Positions 38,020-45,923 of a stretch of DNA of 64,000 nt are shown one piece after another (position 1 is the stretch's first letter; each line of letters begins with the position of its first letter). The notes below the pieces were generated by a model. That model had not been told where the DNA came from and did no database searches. It saw only the letters and a program-made list of their open reading frames with translations. The stretch is from Geminicoccaceae bacterium (GTDB lineage Bacteria; Pseudomonadota; Alphaproteobacteria; Geminicoccales; Geminicoccaceae), in assembly GCA_020638495.1 (NCBI GenBank), contig JACKIN010000009.1, positions 70,452 to 134,451 of the forward strand. The letters run 5' to 3'. A program made the position numbers and the translations under genes.

Positions 38020-38161
38020 AAAGGTTCACCGGTAGTCTCTCCTCTCGTGGGGCGCGGCCCATTGATCCCCTGGATCGACGGCTCGCGGCTCACTGTCCTC
38101 CCTGACGTTGTGATGCCTCCCTACAGACTGGGTCACCGCTTCGGCGGTGGCCCGTTTTTTT
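38020..38161 (+). ncRNA. Candidate small RNA with anti-Shine-Dalgarno motifs
   Basis: A roughly 140-nt segment without a frame ends in a very strong terminator. It contains two exact CCTCCCT heptamers (38097-38103, 38116-38122) and a CTCTCCTCTC run. Complementary AGTCT (38034-38038) and AGACT (38125-38129) could close the molecule; GATCC-CCT-GGATC (38064 area) forms an internal hairpin; and the first heptamer lies in a loop between GTC and GAC. Alphaproteobacterial sRNAs with exposed anti-SD loops look like this. No promoter was identified and no Rfam comparison was possible. Confidence 0.4.
38130..38161 (+). terminator. Strong rho-independent terminator
   Basis: GGGTCACCGC-TTCG-GCGGTGGCCC, a 10-bp stem (one T-G pair) with a UUCG tetraloop, followed by G and seven T. 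No plus-strand gene ends nearby (gspO ends about 790 bp upstream), which is the main reason to suspect a short RNA gene. Confidence 0.92.
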
Positions 38162-38355
38162 CTGCGGGGGCCATGACGGCGGCACCGGCAGGCAGGCTCT
38201 CGCTGCCAATACTAGGGATATTATCCTAATCCGGCCCGCCCGTCAAGCCGGCGCCCGGTTCATTCGGCATTTCCTGGCCTTCCGCACCCGGAGCACGCGC
38301 GGAAGCTGGCGAGAGCCCTGAAAATACGTTTTATTTCAATTGTTCAACGGCGATC

Positions 38356-38457
38356 GGGTTCGTTGGTCGACGCCTCGGTTCGTTCGTCGTAGAGGCGGAT
38401 TCATTCGTCGGAAAGGCGGGTTCGTTCGTTGAAATCCCGGGTTCGATCGTCGCCGCC
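38356..38457 (+). repeat. Composite repeat copy B, part 1: five units of about 21 bp
   Basis: Units aligned on GGGTTCGTTCGTCG start at about 38356, 38376, 38397, 38418 and 38439 (one step of 20 bp, three of 21). Cores are slightly more diverged than in copy A (for example GGATTCATTCGTCG). As in copy A, the first palindrome begins 19 bp after the start of the last unit. Confidence 0.88.
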
Positions 38458-38603
38458 TGTCGCGGAATCCGCGACAGTTTCGGGCGATTGTCGCAGAATC
38501 TGCGGCATAAGGAATCGTGATGTCGCAGAATCCGCGGCAGTCGGACGGTCGCTGTCGCGAAATACGCGACAACCCTGGCCCTGCTGTCGCGGATTCTGCG
38601 ACA
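38458..38603 (+). repeat. Composite repeat copy B, part 2: five 19-bp palindromes
   Basis: Copies start at 38458, 38489, 38521, 38553 and 38585, giving steps of 31, 32, 32 and 32 bp, the same series as in copy A. The first is the perfect TGTCGCGGAATCCGCGACA; the others carry one to three changes, some of them paired. The 12/13-bp spacers share no sequence with those of copy A, so length but not sequence has been kept. Confidence 0.9.
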
Positions 38604-38664
38604 GTCCGGGCGGTGCAGGGGGTGGAAGGGCGCGGAGCGACGCTTCTGGGGGGCTTTCCGCGGA

Positions 38665-39000
38665 CTAGGTATAAGCGTTCGTGATGGCGGCGAGGCGGTC
38701 GAGGTCGCCGCCGCCGGGAGCGTTGCGTCGCGGCTGTTCGGCCACGGGTTCCTCGGCGCGGGCCAGCAGCCGGCGGCGGCTGCCGAAAACACCTTCGAGC
38801 AGGGCCGGCAGATGGAGATCGGCGTCCAGCCTGGGGAAATGCAGGCCGAGCCCGGATCGGCTGATCTGGATCGGCTCGAGGTCGGCCGGCCGCGCCCGCT
38901 CGAGCCCCTCGGTGTCACGGGCCGCGAAGGCGATCGGCCCCGCCGCCATGAGTCCGGCGGCGCGCGCCTCGGCCGCCTCGAACGCCTCACGACGCACCAC
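38665..39000 (-). CDS. DUF2442-domain protein, apparently shortened
   Basis: 111 residues from a GTG at 39000. The C-terminal part (GLERARPADLEPIQISRSGL, then GLHFPRLDADLHLPALLEGV) is the DUF2442 core. The beta-hairpin that normally precedes it seems to be missing: MAAGPIAFAARDTEG runs directly into the core, so about 15 residues may be deleted. DUF2442 proteins often lie in toxin-antitoxin-like or mobile regions. The patch around it is full of repeats and IS remains, so the gene may be decaying. Confidence 0.6.
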   Translation of the reverse strand: MVRREAFEAAEARAAGLMAAGPIAFAARDTEGLERARPADLEPIQISRSGLGLHFPRLDADLHLPALLEGVFGSRRRLLARAEEPVAEQPRRNAPGGGDLDRLAAITNAYT

Positions 39001-39109
39001 GGATCGTCTCCCAGGCGCGGCAGGGCGCCGCCAGTGCCGCGTTCGAGATTACGAGGCGCTCTTGTCGGCTCAAGGGTCTTGTGGTGGCTAAAATCGTCCT
39101 CGTATCTTC

Positions 39110-39649
39110 TCAACTGGGCGGAATACGGTGACTGTCTGGACGAGATGGCCGTGGCTCGGCAGCTGCCGGGCCAAGGCCGGCGGACGGGACGCCGGATAGT
39201 CCCTGGTCGCGTGAGACGTGGCCGATCAGGCAGCCACCCAGCCGCTCCTCGACCAGCGCCGCGTGCGCCCGCTCCGGCAGGCAGCTCGCCGCGAACGCGG
39301 CAAACGCCCGGCTGAAGGTCGCCTCGCTCGGCACCTGGGAGGCCCGCTCCCAGCCGCAAATCCGCCGCAGAGCCTTGTCCACGAGCAGGCGCTCGCGCAG
39401 CATCACGGTCATCGGCAGATCGAGCACCGCCTTGGCCAGGAACGCCCGCGCCAGCGCCGCCCGGCAGGCCGGCGGCCGGCCCAGCCAGTGGCCGAGAGCT
39501 GGCAGAAAGCTCTCGATCCGGGCAAGCTCCAGAGCCGTCACGAGCAGCCGATGGCGCGGACCGAGCGGCCCGACATGCTCCTCCAGCCAGGGGAAAAGCT
39601 CACCTTGGACACGCCGCCAATGCTCGGATAGGCTCCCGTCCAGTGGCAT
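39110..39649 (-). pseudogene. N-terminal fragment of a DDE transposase
   Basis: Residues 1-148 read as the N-terminal half of an IS4/IS5-like transposase: FPWLEEHVGPLGPRHRLLVT, DLPMTVMLRERLLVDKALRR, ICGWERASQVPSEATFSRAF and IGHVSRD. There the homology stops where the catalytic core should begin (DATAIEARE in intact relatives, from memory), and an unrelated tail runs to 39110. The catalytic domain is missing, so it is inactive. Confidence 0.75.
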
Positions 39650-39750
39650 CGTCCATCCCTTCCGGTTGGTTTCTGTCTTGACAACATCAACCTATCGGAT
39701 GGAGCTGGGCGATGCCACGCTTCACCGCTCAATACCGAGCAATTCCGCCC
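39116..39750 (-). mobile_element. Deletion derivative of an insertion sequence, both ends kept
   Basis: GGGCGGAAT at 39116-39124 and its complement at 39742-39750 face inward around the truncated transposase. The 635-bp element is about half the length of a full IS of this kind and lacks the catalytic core, so it resembles an internally deleted, MITE-like copy that could only move with help. No clear target duplication was seen, and the repeat is only nine bases, so the boundaries are provisional. Confidence 0.5.
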
Positions 39751-39792
39751 CTTCAGGGCGTTTTGCAACTGCCTCACGAACCGACTTTTTCC

Positions 39793-39874
39793 GATTGTTA
39801 AAGTCGGTTCGTGTCCCGACTTTTTGATTGTTAAAGTCGGTTCGTGTCCCGACTTTTTCGTGTCCCGACTTTTT
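39793..39874. repeat. 33-bp tandem repeat, two and a half copies, hairpin-forming
   Basis: Two identical 33-bp units (39793-39825, 39826-39858) are followed by 16 bp of a third (to 39874). Each contains AAAGTCGG and CCGACTTTTT, so each can fold into a stem ending in T, like a terminator. A further inverted pair CGAACCGACTTT / AAAGTCGGTTCG flanks the start (from 39778). The stretch 39650-40009 otherwise holds the end of the IS derivative and no supportable gene. Confidence 0.85.
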
Positions 39875-40009
39875 CCAACGCCATGCTCAGGGACGGAACG
39901 CCATGGCGGGCAGCGTAAGCAGCTTGACAGACCAAGACAGTCGCTGACCTCTTTTTTGCACACCGACCCCCTGTGGGAAGCCGGCATCATGCCTTGGCGC
40001 CGCCGATGA

Positions 40010-41101
40010 TCAGCGCACCAGATACGGCGCCAGCTTGTCCCAGTCGAAGGTGACGCCGGTGCCGTGCTCCTCGGGGGCGACGGCGCGGTGGTGGAGGGTG
40101 GCGAGGGGGTGCTTGGTGTAGCGGTCGATGGGGAAGGAGTGGACCTCGATCCAGCCGCCGTTGGGGTGGCCGGCGACGAGGCTGACGTGGAGCTCCTGCA
40201 TGCCGTGGCTGCAGGCGGGGATGCCGTGGTCCTCGGCCATGTCGGCGACGGCGAGCCAGCCGGTGATGCCGCCGCAATTGGAGGCGTCGGGCTGGATGTA
40301 GGCGAGCTTCGCCCCGGCGATGGCCGCCTCGAACTCGTGAAGCGTGTGCAGGTTCTCGCCCTGGGCGAGCGGCATGCCGGTCGCCTCGGCGATGCGGGCG
40401 TAGCCGTCGAAATCCTCGGGGATGATCGGCTCCTCGAACCAGAGGAGGTCGAAGGGGGCGAAGGCCTCGGCCGCACGAATCGCCTGGTCGACGCTCATCG
40501 AGTAGTTGGCGTCGACCATGAAGGCGATCTTCGGGCCGATCAGCTCGCGCACGGCGGCGACGCGCTCGACGTCCTCTGCCAGGGTCGGCTGGCCGACCTT
40601 GATCTTGACGCCGTCGAAGCCGCGATCGAGGTAGCCCTGCACGCTCTCGAGCAGCTTCGGCAGGGGGAAGCCCAGGTCGATGCCGCCGCAATAGGCGCGG
40701 GCCCGGCGGCTGTGGCCGCCGGCCATCTGCCAGAGGGCCTGGCCCCGGTTCTTGCCGCGCAGGTCCCAAAGGGCGATGTCGAGGGCGGAGATGGCGAAGG
40801 ATGCGATGCCGCCCCGGCCGACATAGTGGATGTGCCACTGCATGGCGTCGTGCAGGTCCTCGACCGGGCCGGCGTCGTGGCCGATGAGGAAGGGTGCCAG
40901 GTCGTGCTCGATCATGGCGAGGACGGCGCGGCCGCCCTTGCCCCCGGTGTAGCTGTAGCCGGTGCCCTCGCTGCCGTCGTCGAGGCGGATGGTGGCGGTG
41001 ATCAGCTCGAAATGGGTGTGGTCGCCGTGCTTCGCGTCGGCCAGCACCTCGTCGAGGGGAACGCGGAAGAGGCGGGCCTCGATGGTCTCGATCAGCGGCA
41101 T
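40010..41101 (-). CDS. Enolase-superfamily dehydratase (mandelate racemase/muconate lactonizing group)
   Basis: 363 residues. Capping domain to about 130, then the barrel: FDGVKIKVGQP (Lys-x-Lys base near 166), FMVDANYSM (first metal Asp near 193), LLWFEEPI (Glu near 219) and LAQGENLHTLHEF (Glu near 245), with CSHGMQELHV supplying a late His. Members with this layout dehydrate or racemise sugar acids. It lies one base after the second permease of a sugar importer, so the imported compound is probably its substrate or precursor. Confidence 0.9.
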   Translation of the reverse strand: MPLIETIEARLFRVPLDEVLADAKHGDHTHFELITATIRLDDGSEGTGYSYTGGKGGRAVLAMIEHDLAPFLIGHDAGPVEDLHDAMQWHIHYVGRGGIASFAISALDIALWDLRGKNRGQALWQMAGGHSRRARAYCGGIDLGFPLPKLLESVQGYLDRGFDGVKIKVGQPTLAEDVERVAAVRELIGPKIAFMVDANYSMSVDQAIRAAEAFAPFDLLWFEEPIIPEDFDGYARIAEATGMPLAQGENLHTLHEFEAAIAGAKLAYIQPDASNCGGITGWLAVADMAEDHGIPACSHGMQELHVSLVAGHPNGGWIEVHSFPIDRYTKHPLATLHHRAVAPEEHGTGVTFDWDKLAPYLVR

Positions 41102-41102
41102 G

Positions 41103-42098
41103 TCATCGGTCCTCTGCGGCTCTGGCGCTGCTCACCCGGTTCTGCAGCAGGATGACGATGAAGAGAAAGCCGCCGCGCACCACGAGCTGCCAGTAGGCGC
41201 TGAGCGAGATGGTGCCGCGGCCGTTCTCGAAGTTCAGGATGTTGAAGACGAGGCCGAGCAAAAGGGCACCGGCGACGGTGGCGGGGACCGAGCCGAGCCC
41301 GCCCGTCAGGAGCGTGCCGCCGACGACGACGGACGCGATGGCCGAGAGCTCCCAGCCCACCCCTTCGAGCGGCTGGCCTGCCCCGAAGCCGGAGGCCAAA
41401 AAAACGCCGGCGATGCCGGCGCAGGCGCCGCTCAGCATGTAGACGAAGGCCTTGGTGCGGTCGACCTCGAGGCCCATCAGGACGGAGGCGTCCTCGCCGC
41501 CGCCGATGGCGAGCACGGTGCGGCCGAGCGAGGTGCGCTCGAGGACGAACCAGGCGGCGAGGGCGACGATGGCGACCAGCACGATGGTCCAGGGCACGAC
41601 GCCGAAGGCCTTCTCCATGCCGAGCTTCGTGAAGTTGCTGCCCCAGTCGACCGAGATGGTCTGGGCCCCGCTGAGCACGAGCGCCCCGCCCTTGGCGGCG
41701 AGCATGGTGGCGAGCGTGGCGATGAAGGGCGGCACGCGCATGAGGATGATGACGAAGGCGTTGACGGCGCCGAAGGCGATGCCGGCGAGGATGCCGCCGG
41801 GGAGCGCCACCTCTATGCCCCAGGGGCTGAGATAGGCCGCGACCACCGAGGTGAAGGCTGCGACCGAGCCGACCGAGAGGTCGATGCCGCCGGTCATGAT
41901 GACGAAGCACATGCCGATGGAGATGACGATGAACATCGAGTTGTAGTTGAGGAAGGAGACGATGTTGTAGGCGCCGCCGAAATTGTCGTAGCGCAGGAGG
42001 CCGAAGGCGATGAGTGCCATGAGCGCCAGCCAGACGGCGTTGCTCTGGGCCTGGCCCCGGACGTAGCGGCGAAGGTCGAAGGTGGTGGCGTCGCCCAT
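41103..42098 (-). CDS. Sugar ABC transporter permease (YtfT/YjfF-like), second
   Basis: 331 residues, about nine helices. CFVIMTGGIDLSVGSVAAFT near 60-80 is the CUT2 permease signature and LGRTVLAIGGGEDASVLMGL the coupling loop. The ATG at 42098 follows the stop of the first permease by two bases. Two permeases with one ATPase imply a heterodimeric channel, as in the galactofuranose importer YtfQRT-YjfF. Confidence 0.9.
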   Translation of the reverse strand: MGDATTFDLRRYVRGQAQSNAVWLALMALIAFGLLRYDNFGGAYNIVSFLNYNSMFIVISIGMCFVIMTGGIDLSVGSVAAFTSVVAAYLSPWGIEVALPGGILAGIAFGAVNAFVIILMRVPPFIATLATMLAAKGGALVLSGAQTISVDWGSNFTKLGMEKAFGVVPWTIVLVAIVALAAWFVLERTSLGRTVLAIGGGEDASVLMGLEVDRTKAFVYMLSGACAGIAGVFLASGFGAGQPLEGVGWELSAIASVVVGGTLLTGGLGSVPATVAGALLLGLVFNILNFENGRGTISLSAYWQLVVRGGFLFIVILLQNRVSSARAAEDR

Positions 42099-42100
42099 GG

Positions 42101-43102
42101 CTACTCCCGCCGCCCGGCCTGCAGGTAGACGGCGACGACGATGATGAAGGCCTTGGCGATCAGCGCCACCTCGTCCTCCACGCCGTTGGCGAGCAGCGTG
42201 TACTTGACGAGCTGGATGATCACGGCACCCAGCACGGCGCCGAAGATGGGAGCACGGCCGCCCTGCAGGAGCGCACCGCCGACCACCGCGGCGGCGATGG
42301 CGTCGAGCTCCATGAGGTTGCCGTTGCGGCCGGCGTCCGAGGCCGAGTTGATGGCGACGACGATCAGCCCGGCGATGCCGGCGAGCCCGGCGCAGATGAC
42401 GTAGGCGCCGAACTTGACGCGGCGCACCGGCACGCCGGAGAGCCGGGCGGCCCGCTCGTTGCCGCCGATGGCGAGGAGATAGCGGCCGAAGAGGGTGCGG
42501 GTGACGAGCCAGTAGACGAGCCCGGCGAGCGCCAGCGCCAGCCAGCCCTGGAAGGGCAGGCCGAGGATCCTGCCGGTGCCGAGATAGCTGAAGGAGGGAT
42601 TGCTGAAGGTCTGCAGGTTGCCGTTGGTCAGCACCTGGGCGATGCCGCGGCCGGAGATGAAGAGGATGAGGGTGGCGATGATCGGCTGGACCCGGAGCAC
42701 GCTCACCATGAAGCCGTTGAAGAGGCCGCAGGCCATGGCCGCCAGCAGCGGCAGCGTGAAGGCGGCGACGAGGCCGAGGGCAGGGTACGCGACGCCGAAG
42801 GGCGAGAGGAAGATCAAGGGGGCGAGCGCGCCCGCGAGCGCCATGACGGCGCCGACCGAGAGGTCGATGCCGCCGGTCGCGATCACCAGGGTCATGCCGA
42901 TGGCGACGATGGCGATGGTCGCGACCTGGCTGATGTTGACGAAGAGCGTCTGCAGCTGGAGGAAGTTGGGCGTGATGGCGATGTTGACGAGGACGAGAAC
43001 CAGAAGGGCGACCAGCCCGCCATGGCGGCGGAGCTGGCGAAGGGCCCGGGCGGTCGCGGGCGACGCCGTGGCCGGGCTTGCGGATTCGAGGCGCGTGCTC
43101 AT
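42101..43102 (-). CDS. Sugar ABC transporter permease (YtfT/YjfF-like), first
   Basis: 333 residues. An Ala/Ser/Thr-rich leader (1-25) precedes the first helix; TLVIATGGIDLSVGAVMALA and FGRYLLAIGGNERAARLSGV are the family motifs. The ATG overlaps the ATPase stop (ATGA). It pairs with the following permease. Confidence 0.9.
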   Translation of the reverse strand: MSTRLESASPATASPATARALRQLRRHGGLVALLVLVLVNIAITPNFLQLQTLFVNISQVATIAIVAIGMTLVIATGGIDLSVGAVMALAGALAPLIFLSPFGVAYPALGLVAAFTLPLLAAMACGLFNGFMVSVLRVQPIIATLILFISGRGIAQVLTNGNLQTFSNPSFSYLGTGRILGLPFQGWLALALAGLVYWLVTRTLFGRYLLAIGGNERAARLSGVPVRRVKFGAYVICAGLAGIAGLIVVAINSASDAGRNGNLMELDAIAAAVVGGALLQGGRAPIFGAVLGAVIIQLVKYTLLANGVEDEVALIAKAFIIVVAVYLQAGRRE

Positions 43103-44625
43103 GCCGGGGCCTGGCCCCGGTGATGGTGGGCGATCGCCTTGACCAGGGCGTTCTCGGTGATGCCGGGGTTCTGGAGCTCGGTGACCGAGTAGCCGTCCTG
43201 CATGACGGTGATGCGGTCGGCACCCTCGACCAGCTCCTCGAATTCCGAGGAGATGAGGAGCACGCCGAAGCCACGGGCGACGTAGTCGCGGATGATAGCC
43301 TGGATCTCGAGCTTGGCGCCGACATCGACGCCCCGGGTCGGCTCGTCGAGGATCAAAAGCTCTGGCTCGGTCGCGAGCCAGCGGGCGAGCAGCGCCTTCT
43401 GCTGGTTGCCGCCCGAGAGCTCGCGGATCGGCTGGTCCATATTGGCGGTCTTGATGCCGAGCGACTTGATGAAGGCCTCGACGAGGGCGCGTTCCCGGCC
43501 GCGCTCGATCCGCCCGCCCCGGCTGAGCTTCGGCAGCACCGCCAGCGTCACGTTCTCGCGCACCGACATCTCGGGCACGATGCCCTCGGCCTTGCGGTCC
43601 TCGGTGAGGTAGCCGATGCCGGCGGCGATGGCGGAAGCCGGGTCCGAGGGGGCCTGGCCTTTGAAGCTGACGCTGCCCTTCTGCAGCCGGTCGAGGCCAA
43701 AGACGGCGCGGGCCGCCTCGGTGCGGCCGGAGCCCAAGAGCCCGGCGAGGCCCACGATCTCGCCCCGGTGGACGATGAGGTCGAGCCGGTGGAGGCGCCG
43801 GTCGGTGGCGGCCGCCTTCGCCTCGAGCAGCACCTCGCCGCTCCGGTCCCGTTGGCCGCCGCCGAGCTCTGTCATGCCGTCGGCGCGGATCTCGTCGATG
43901 TCGCGGCCGAGCATGTCGGCGATGAGCTCGAGCTTGGTGGTCTCGGCGATGGCCTTCCTCGCCACCGTGCGGCCGTCGCGCATGACGGTCACCGAATCGC
44001 AGATGCGGAAGAGCTCGTCGAGGAAGTGCGAGACGTAGAGCACCGAGACGCCGCTCGCCTTGAGGCCGCGGACCACGCCGAAGAGCACCTCGACCTCGCG
44101 GTCGTCGAGCGAGGAGGTGGGCTCGTCCATGATGACGAGCCGGGCGTCGAGCGAGACGGCGCGGGCGATGGCGACGAGCTGCTGGATGGCGGTCGAGTAG
44201 CTGCCGAGCGGTGCCCTGACGTCGATCTCGATGCCGAAGCGGGCGAGGATCTCGCGGGTGCGGGCGTGCGCCCTCGGCCAGTCGATGATGCCGCCCCAGA
44301 TGCGCGGCTCGTAGCCGAGCGTCACGTTCTCGGTGACGCTGCGCAAGGGCACCAGGGTCAGCTCCTGGTAGATGGTGGAGATGCCGCTGTCCTGCGCCTC
44401 GCGCGGGCTCGAGATGGTCGAGGGCTTGCCGGCGAACATGATCAGGCCGGCATCCCGGCGGTAGACGCCGGTCAGGATCTTGATCAGCGTCGACTTGCCG
44501 GCGCCGTTCTGGCCGATCACCGCGTGGATCTCGCCGGGCTCGATGGTGAGCGAGGCCGAGGTGAGCGCAGCGACGCCGGCGAACGCCTTGTCGATGCCGG
44601 TCATCTGGAGCAGGGGCGTGGTCAT
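43099..44625 (-). CDS. Sugar ABC transporter ATPase, duplicated domains (YtfR-like)
   Basis: 508 residues from the ATG at 44625. Domain 1: AVIGQNGAGKSTLIKILTG, then LVIMDEPTSSLDDREVEVLF. Domain 2: GLLGSGRTEAARAVFG, LSGGNQQKALLARWLA, LLILDEPTRGVDVGAKLEIQ. The TEDRKAEGIVPEMSVREN segment is family-typical. It lies 53 bp after the binding-protein gene, separated by a strong hairpin. Confidence 0.92.
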   Translation of the reverse strand: MTTPLLQMTGIDKAFAGVAALTSASLTIEPGEIHAVIGQNGAGKSTLIKILTGVYRRDAGLIMFAGKPSTISSPREAQDSGISTIYQELTLVPLRSVTENVTLGYEPRIWGGIIDWPRAHARTREILARFGIEIDVRAPLGSYSTAIQQLVAIARAVSLDARLVIMDEPTSSLDDREVEVLFGVVRGLKASGVSVLYVSHFLDELFRICDSVTVMRDGRTVARKAIAETTKLELIADMLGRDIDEIRADGMTELGGGQRDRSGEVLLEAKAAATDRRLHRLDLIVHRGEIVGLAGLLGSGRTEAARAVFGLDRLQKGSVSFKGQAPSDPASAIAAGIGYLTEDRKAEGIVPEMSVRENVTLAVLPKLSRGGRIERGRERALVEAFIKSLGIKTANMDQPIRELSGGNQQKALLARWLATEPELLILDEPTRGVDVGAKLEIQAIIRDYVARGFGVLLISSEFEELVEGADRITVMQDGYSVTELQNPGITENALVKAIAHHHRGQAPA

Positions 44626-44641
44626 CGGGGTCTGGCGGCAG

Positions 44642-44665
44642 GGGGGCCGCCCGGAAGCGGCCCCC
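44642..44665 (-). promoter_or_regulatory. Hairpin between binding-protein and ATPase genes
   Basis: GGGGGCCGC and GCGGCCCCC form a perfect 9-bp stem with a 6-base loop and no T run. In sugar importers such a stem usually protects the binding-protein mRNA and lowers expression of the distal genes; here that is inferred. Confidence 0.6.
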
Positions 44666-44678
44666 GCTGATCCCTGGC

Positions 44679-45662
44679 TCAGTAGGCCTCGTCGATGTGG
44701 TCGGCCGCGTTCTCCTTGGTGAAGATGCGGTCGGAGACCTGGACCCAGGGCTCGATCGTCTCGCCGGCGGCGTAGCGCTTCATGGTCTCGCAGGCGAGCG
44801 GGCCGAAGAAGGGGGAGGATTCGACAGTGACCCCCATCTTGCCGTCGATGATCGCCTGGAGCGCGTCGCGCGTGCCGTCGATGGAGACGACGAGGATGTC
44901 CTCGCCCGGCTTGCGGCCGGCGAGCTCGAGCGCCTGGATGGCGCCGATCGCCATCTCGTCGTTGTGGGCGTAGACGATGTTCACGTCGGGATGGGCCTGG
45001 AGGAGGGTCTCCATGACCTGGCGGCCGAGGTCGCGGGCGAAGTCGCCGGACTGGGAAGCCACGATCTCCATGTTGTCGTGCTGGGCCATGACGTCGTCGA
45101 AGCCCTTCTTGCGGTCGTTGGCGGGCGACGAGCCGGTGGTGCCCTCGAGCTCGACGATGATGCCCTTCTCGCCGTCGAAGTTCTCGAGCGTCCATTCGGC
45201 GACGCGGCGGCCCTGGTCGACGAAGTCGGAGCCGAGGAAGGCCACATAGTCGCGGCCGGCCTGGGCGACGTTGGGGTCGACCGAGCGGTCGACGAGGAAG
45301 GTCGGGATGCCCGCGGCCTTGGCCTTCATGACGGCCGGGATGAGCGGCTTCTCCTCGCGCGGCGGCAGGAAGAGCACGTCGATGCCCTGGGCGATCATCG
45401 AATCGACGTCGGCCACCTGCTTGGCGGCGGAGCCGGCGGCATCGGTGGCGATCAGGTCCCAGCCGCATTCCTCGGCGGTGTCGTGGAAGGACTTGGTCTC
45501 GGCGATGCGCCAGGGGTTGTTGCTCTCCATCTGCGCGAAGCCGACCTTGTAGCGGTCCTTCTGCGCGAGCGGCGGCAGGTCCTGGGCCGCCAGGGGAACG
45601 GCGATGGCGGCGACACCGAGGCCCGCGAGGGCGGCGGTGGCCATCAGGAAACGTCGGTTCAT
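44679..45662 (-). CDS. Sugar ABC transporter binding protein (YtfQ-like)
   Basis: 327 residues; the ATG at 45662 follows AAGGAGGAATCCC. Signal peptide to about 26 (VPLAAQDLPP). YKVGFAQMESNNPWRIAETK, the DVLFLPPREEKPLIPAVMKA strand and GIPTFLVDRSVDP match the YtfQ subgroup more than ribose-binding proteins. The ligand could be a hexofuranose or other sugar. First gene of a five-gene operon ending in the enolase-superfamily dehydratase. Confidence 0.9.
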   Translation of the reverse strand: MNRRFLMATAALAGLGVAAIAVPLAAQDLPPLAQKDRYKVGFAQMESNNPWRIAETKSFHDTAEECGWDLIATDAAGSAAKQVADVDSMIAQGIDVLFLPPREEKPLIPAVMKAKAAGIPTFLVDRSVDPNVAQAGRDYVAFLGSDFVDQGRRVAEWTLENFDGEKGIIVELEGTTGSSPANDRKKGFDDVMAQHDNMEIVASQSGDFARDLGRQVMETLLQAHPDVNIVYAHNDEMAIGAIQALELAGRKPGEDILVVSIDGTRDALQAIIDGKMGVTVESSPFFGPLACETMKRYAAGETIEPWVQVSDRIFTKENAADHIDEAY

Positions 45663-45782
45663 GGGATTCCTCCTTGCTGATCCGGTAGGCGGTGACTCTC
45701 GTGCGCGGCGCCCGGTCACCCGGGCCGGAGATTGCGCAGATCGTGCGTCTCTTGGCAATCGCTTGTCGCGTCAAACGCTCAT

Positions 45783-45797
45783 TTTCGTATGACGAAA
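45783..45797. promoter_or_regulatory. Palindrome upstream of the sugar importer
   Basis: TTTCGT-ATG-ACGAAA is a perfect 6-bp-arm palindrome 121 bp before the binding-protein gene, in the divergent region with the GntR gene. Candidate operator for the operon. Confidence 0.45.
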
Positions 45798-45889
45798 CGA
45801 CAACAGATTGACGGCCGGACTACCTTGCGTCAACATGATTTTCGTCGGCATTATTGCTGCATCTGAAATGCCGGATGGGGGCGTGGGTA

Positions 45890-45906
45890 TTTTGATCATA
45901 CCAAAA
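45890..45906. promoter_or_regulatory. Candidate GntR autoregulatory operator
   Basis: TTTTGATCATACCAAAA is an imperfect 17-bp palindrome (arms TTTTG/CAAAA) ending seven bases before the GGAGG of the GntR gene. Its position fits autorepression. Confidence 0.4.
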
Positions 45907-45923
45907 ATGGCCGGAGGATAACG

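Noticed and set aside
38020..38161. 6S RNA or SRP RNA
   Set aside because: I could not find the long interrupted rod of 6S RNA or the SRP core motif by eye; kept only as a generic small-RNA candidate.
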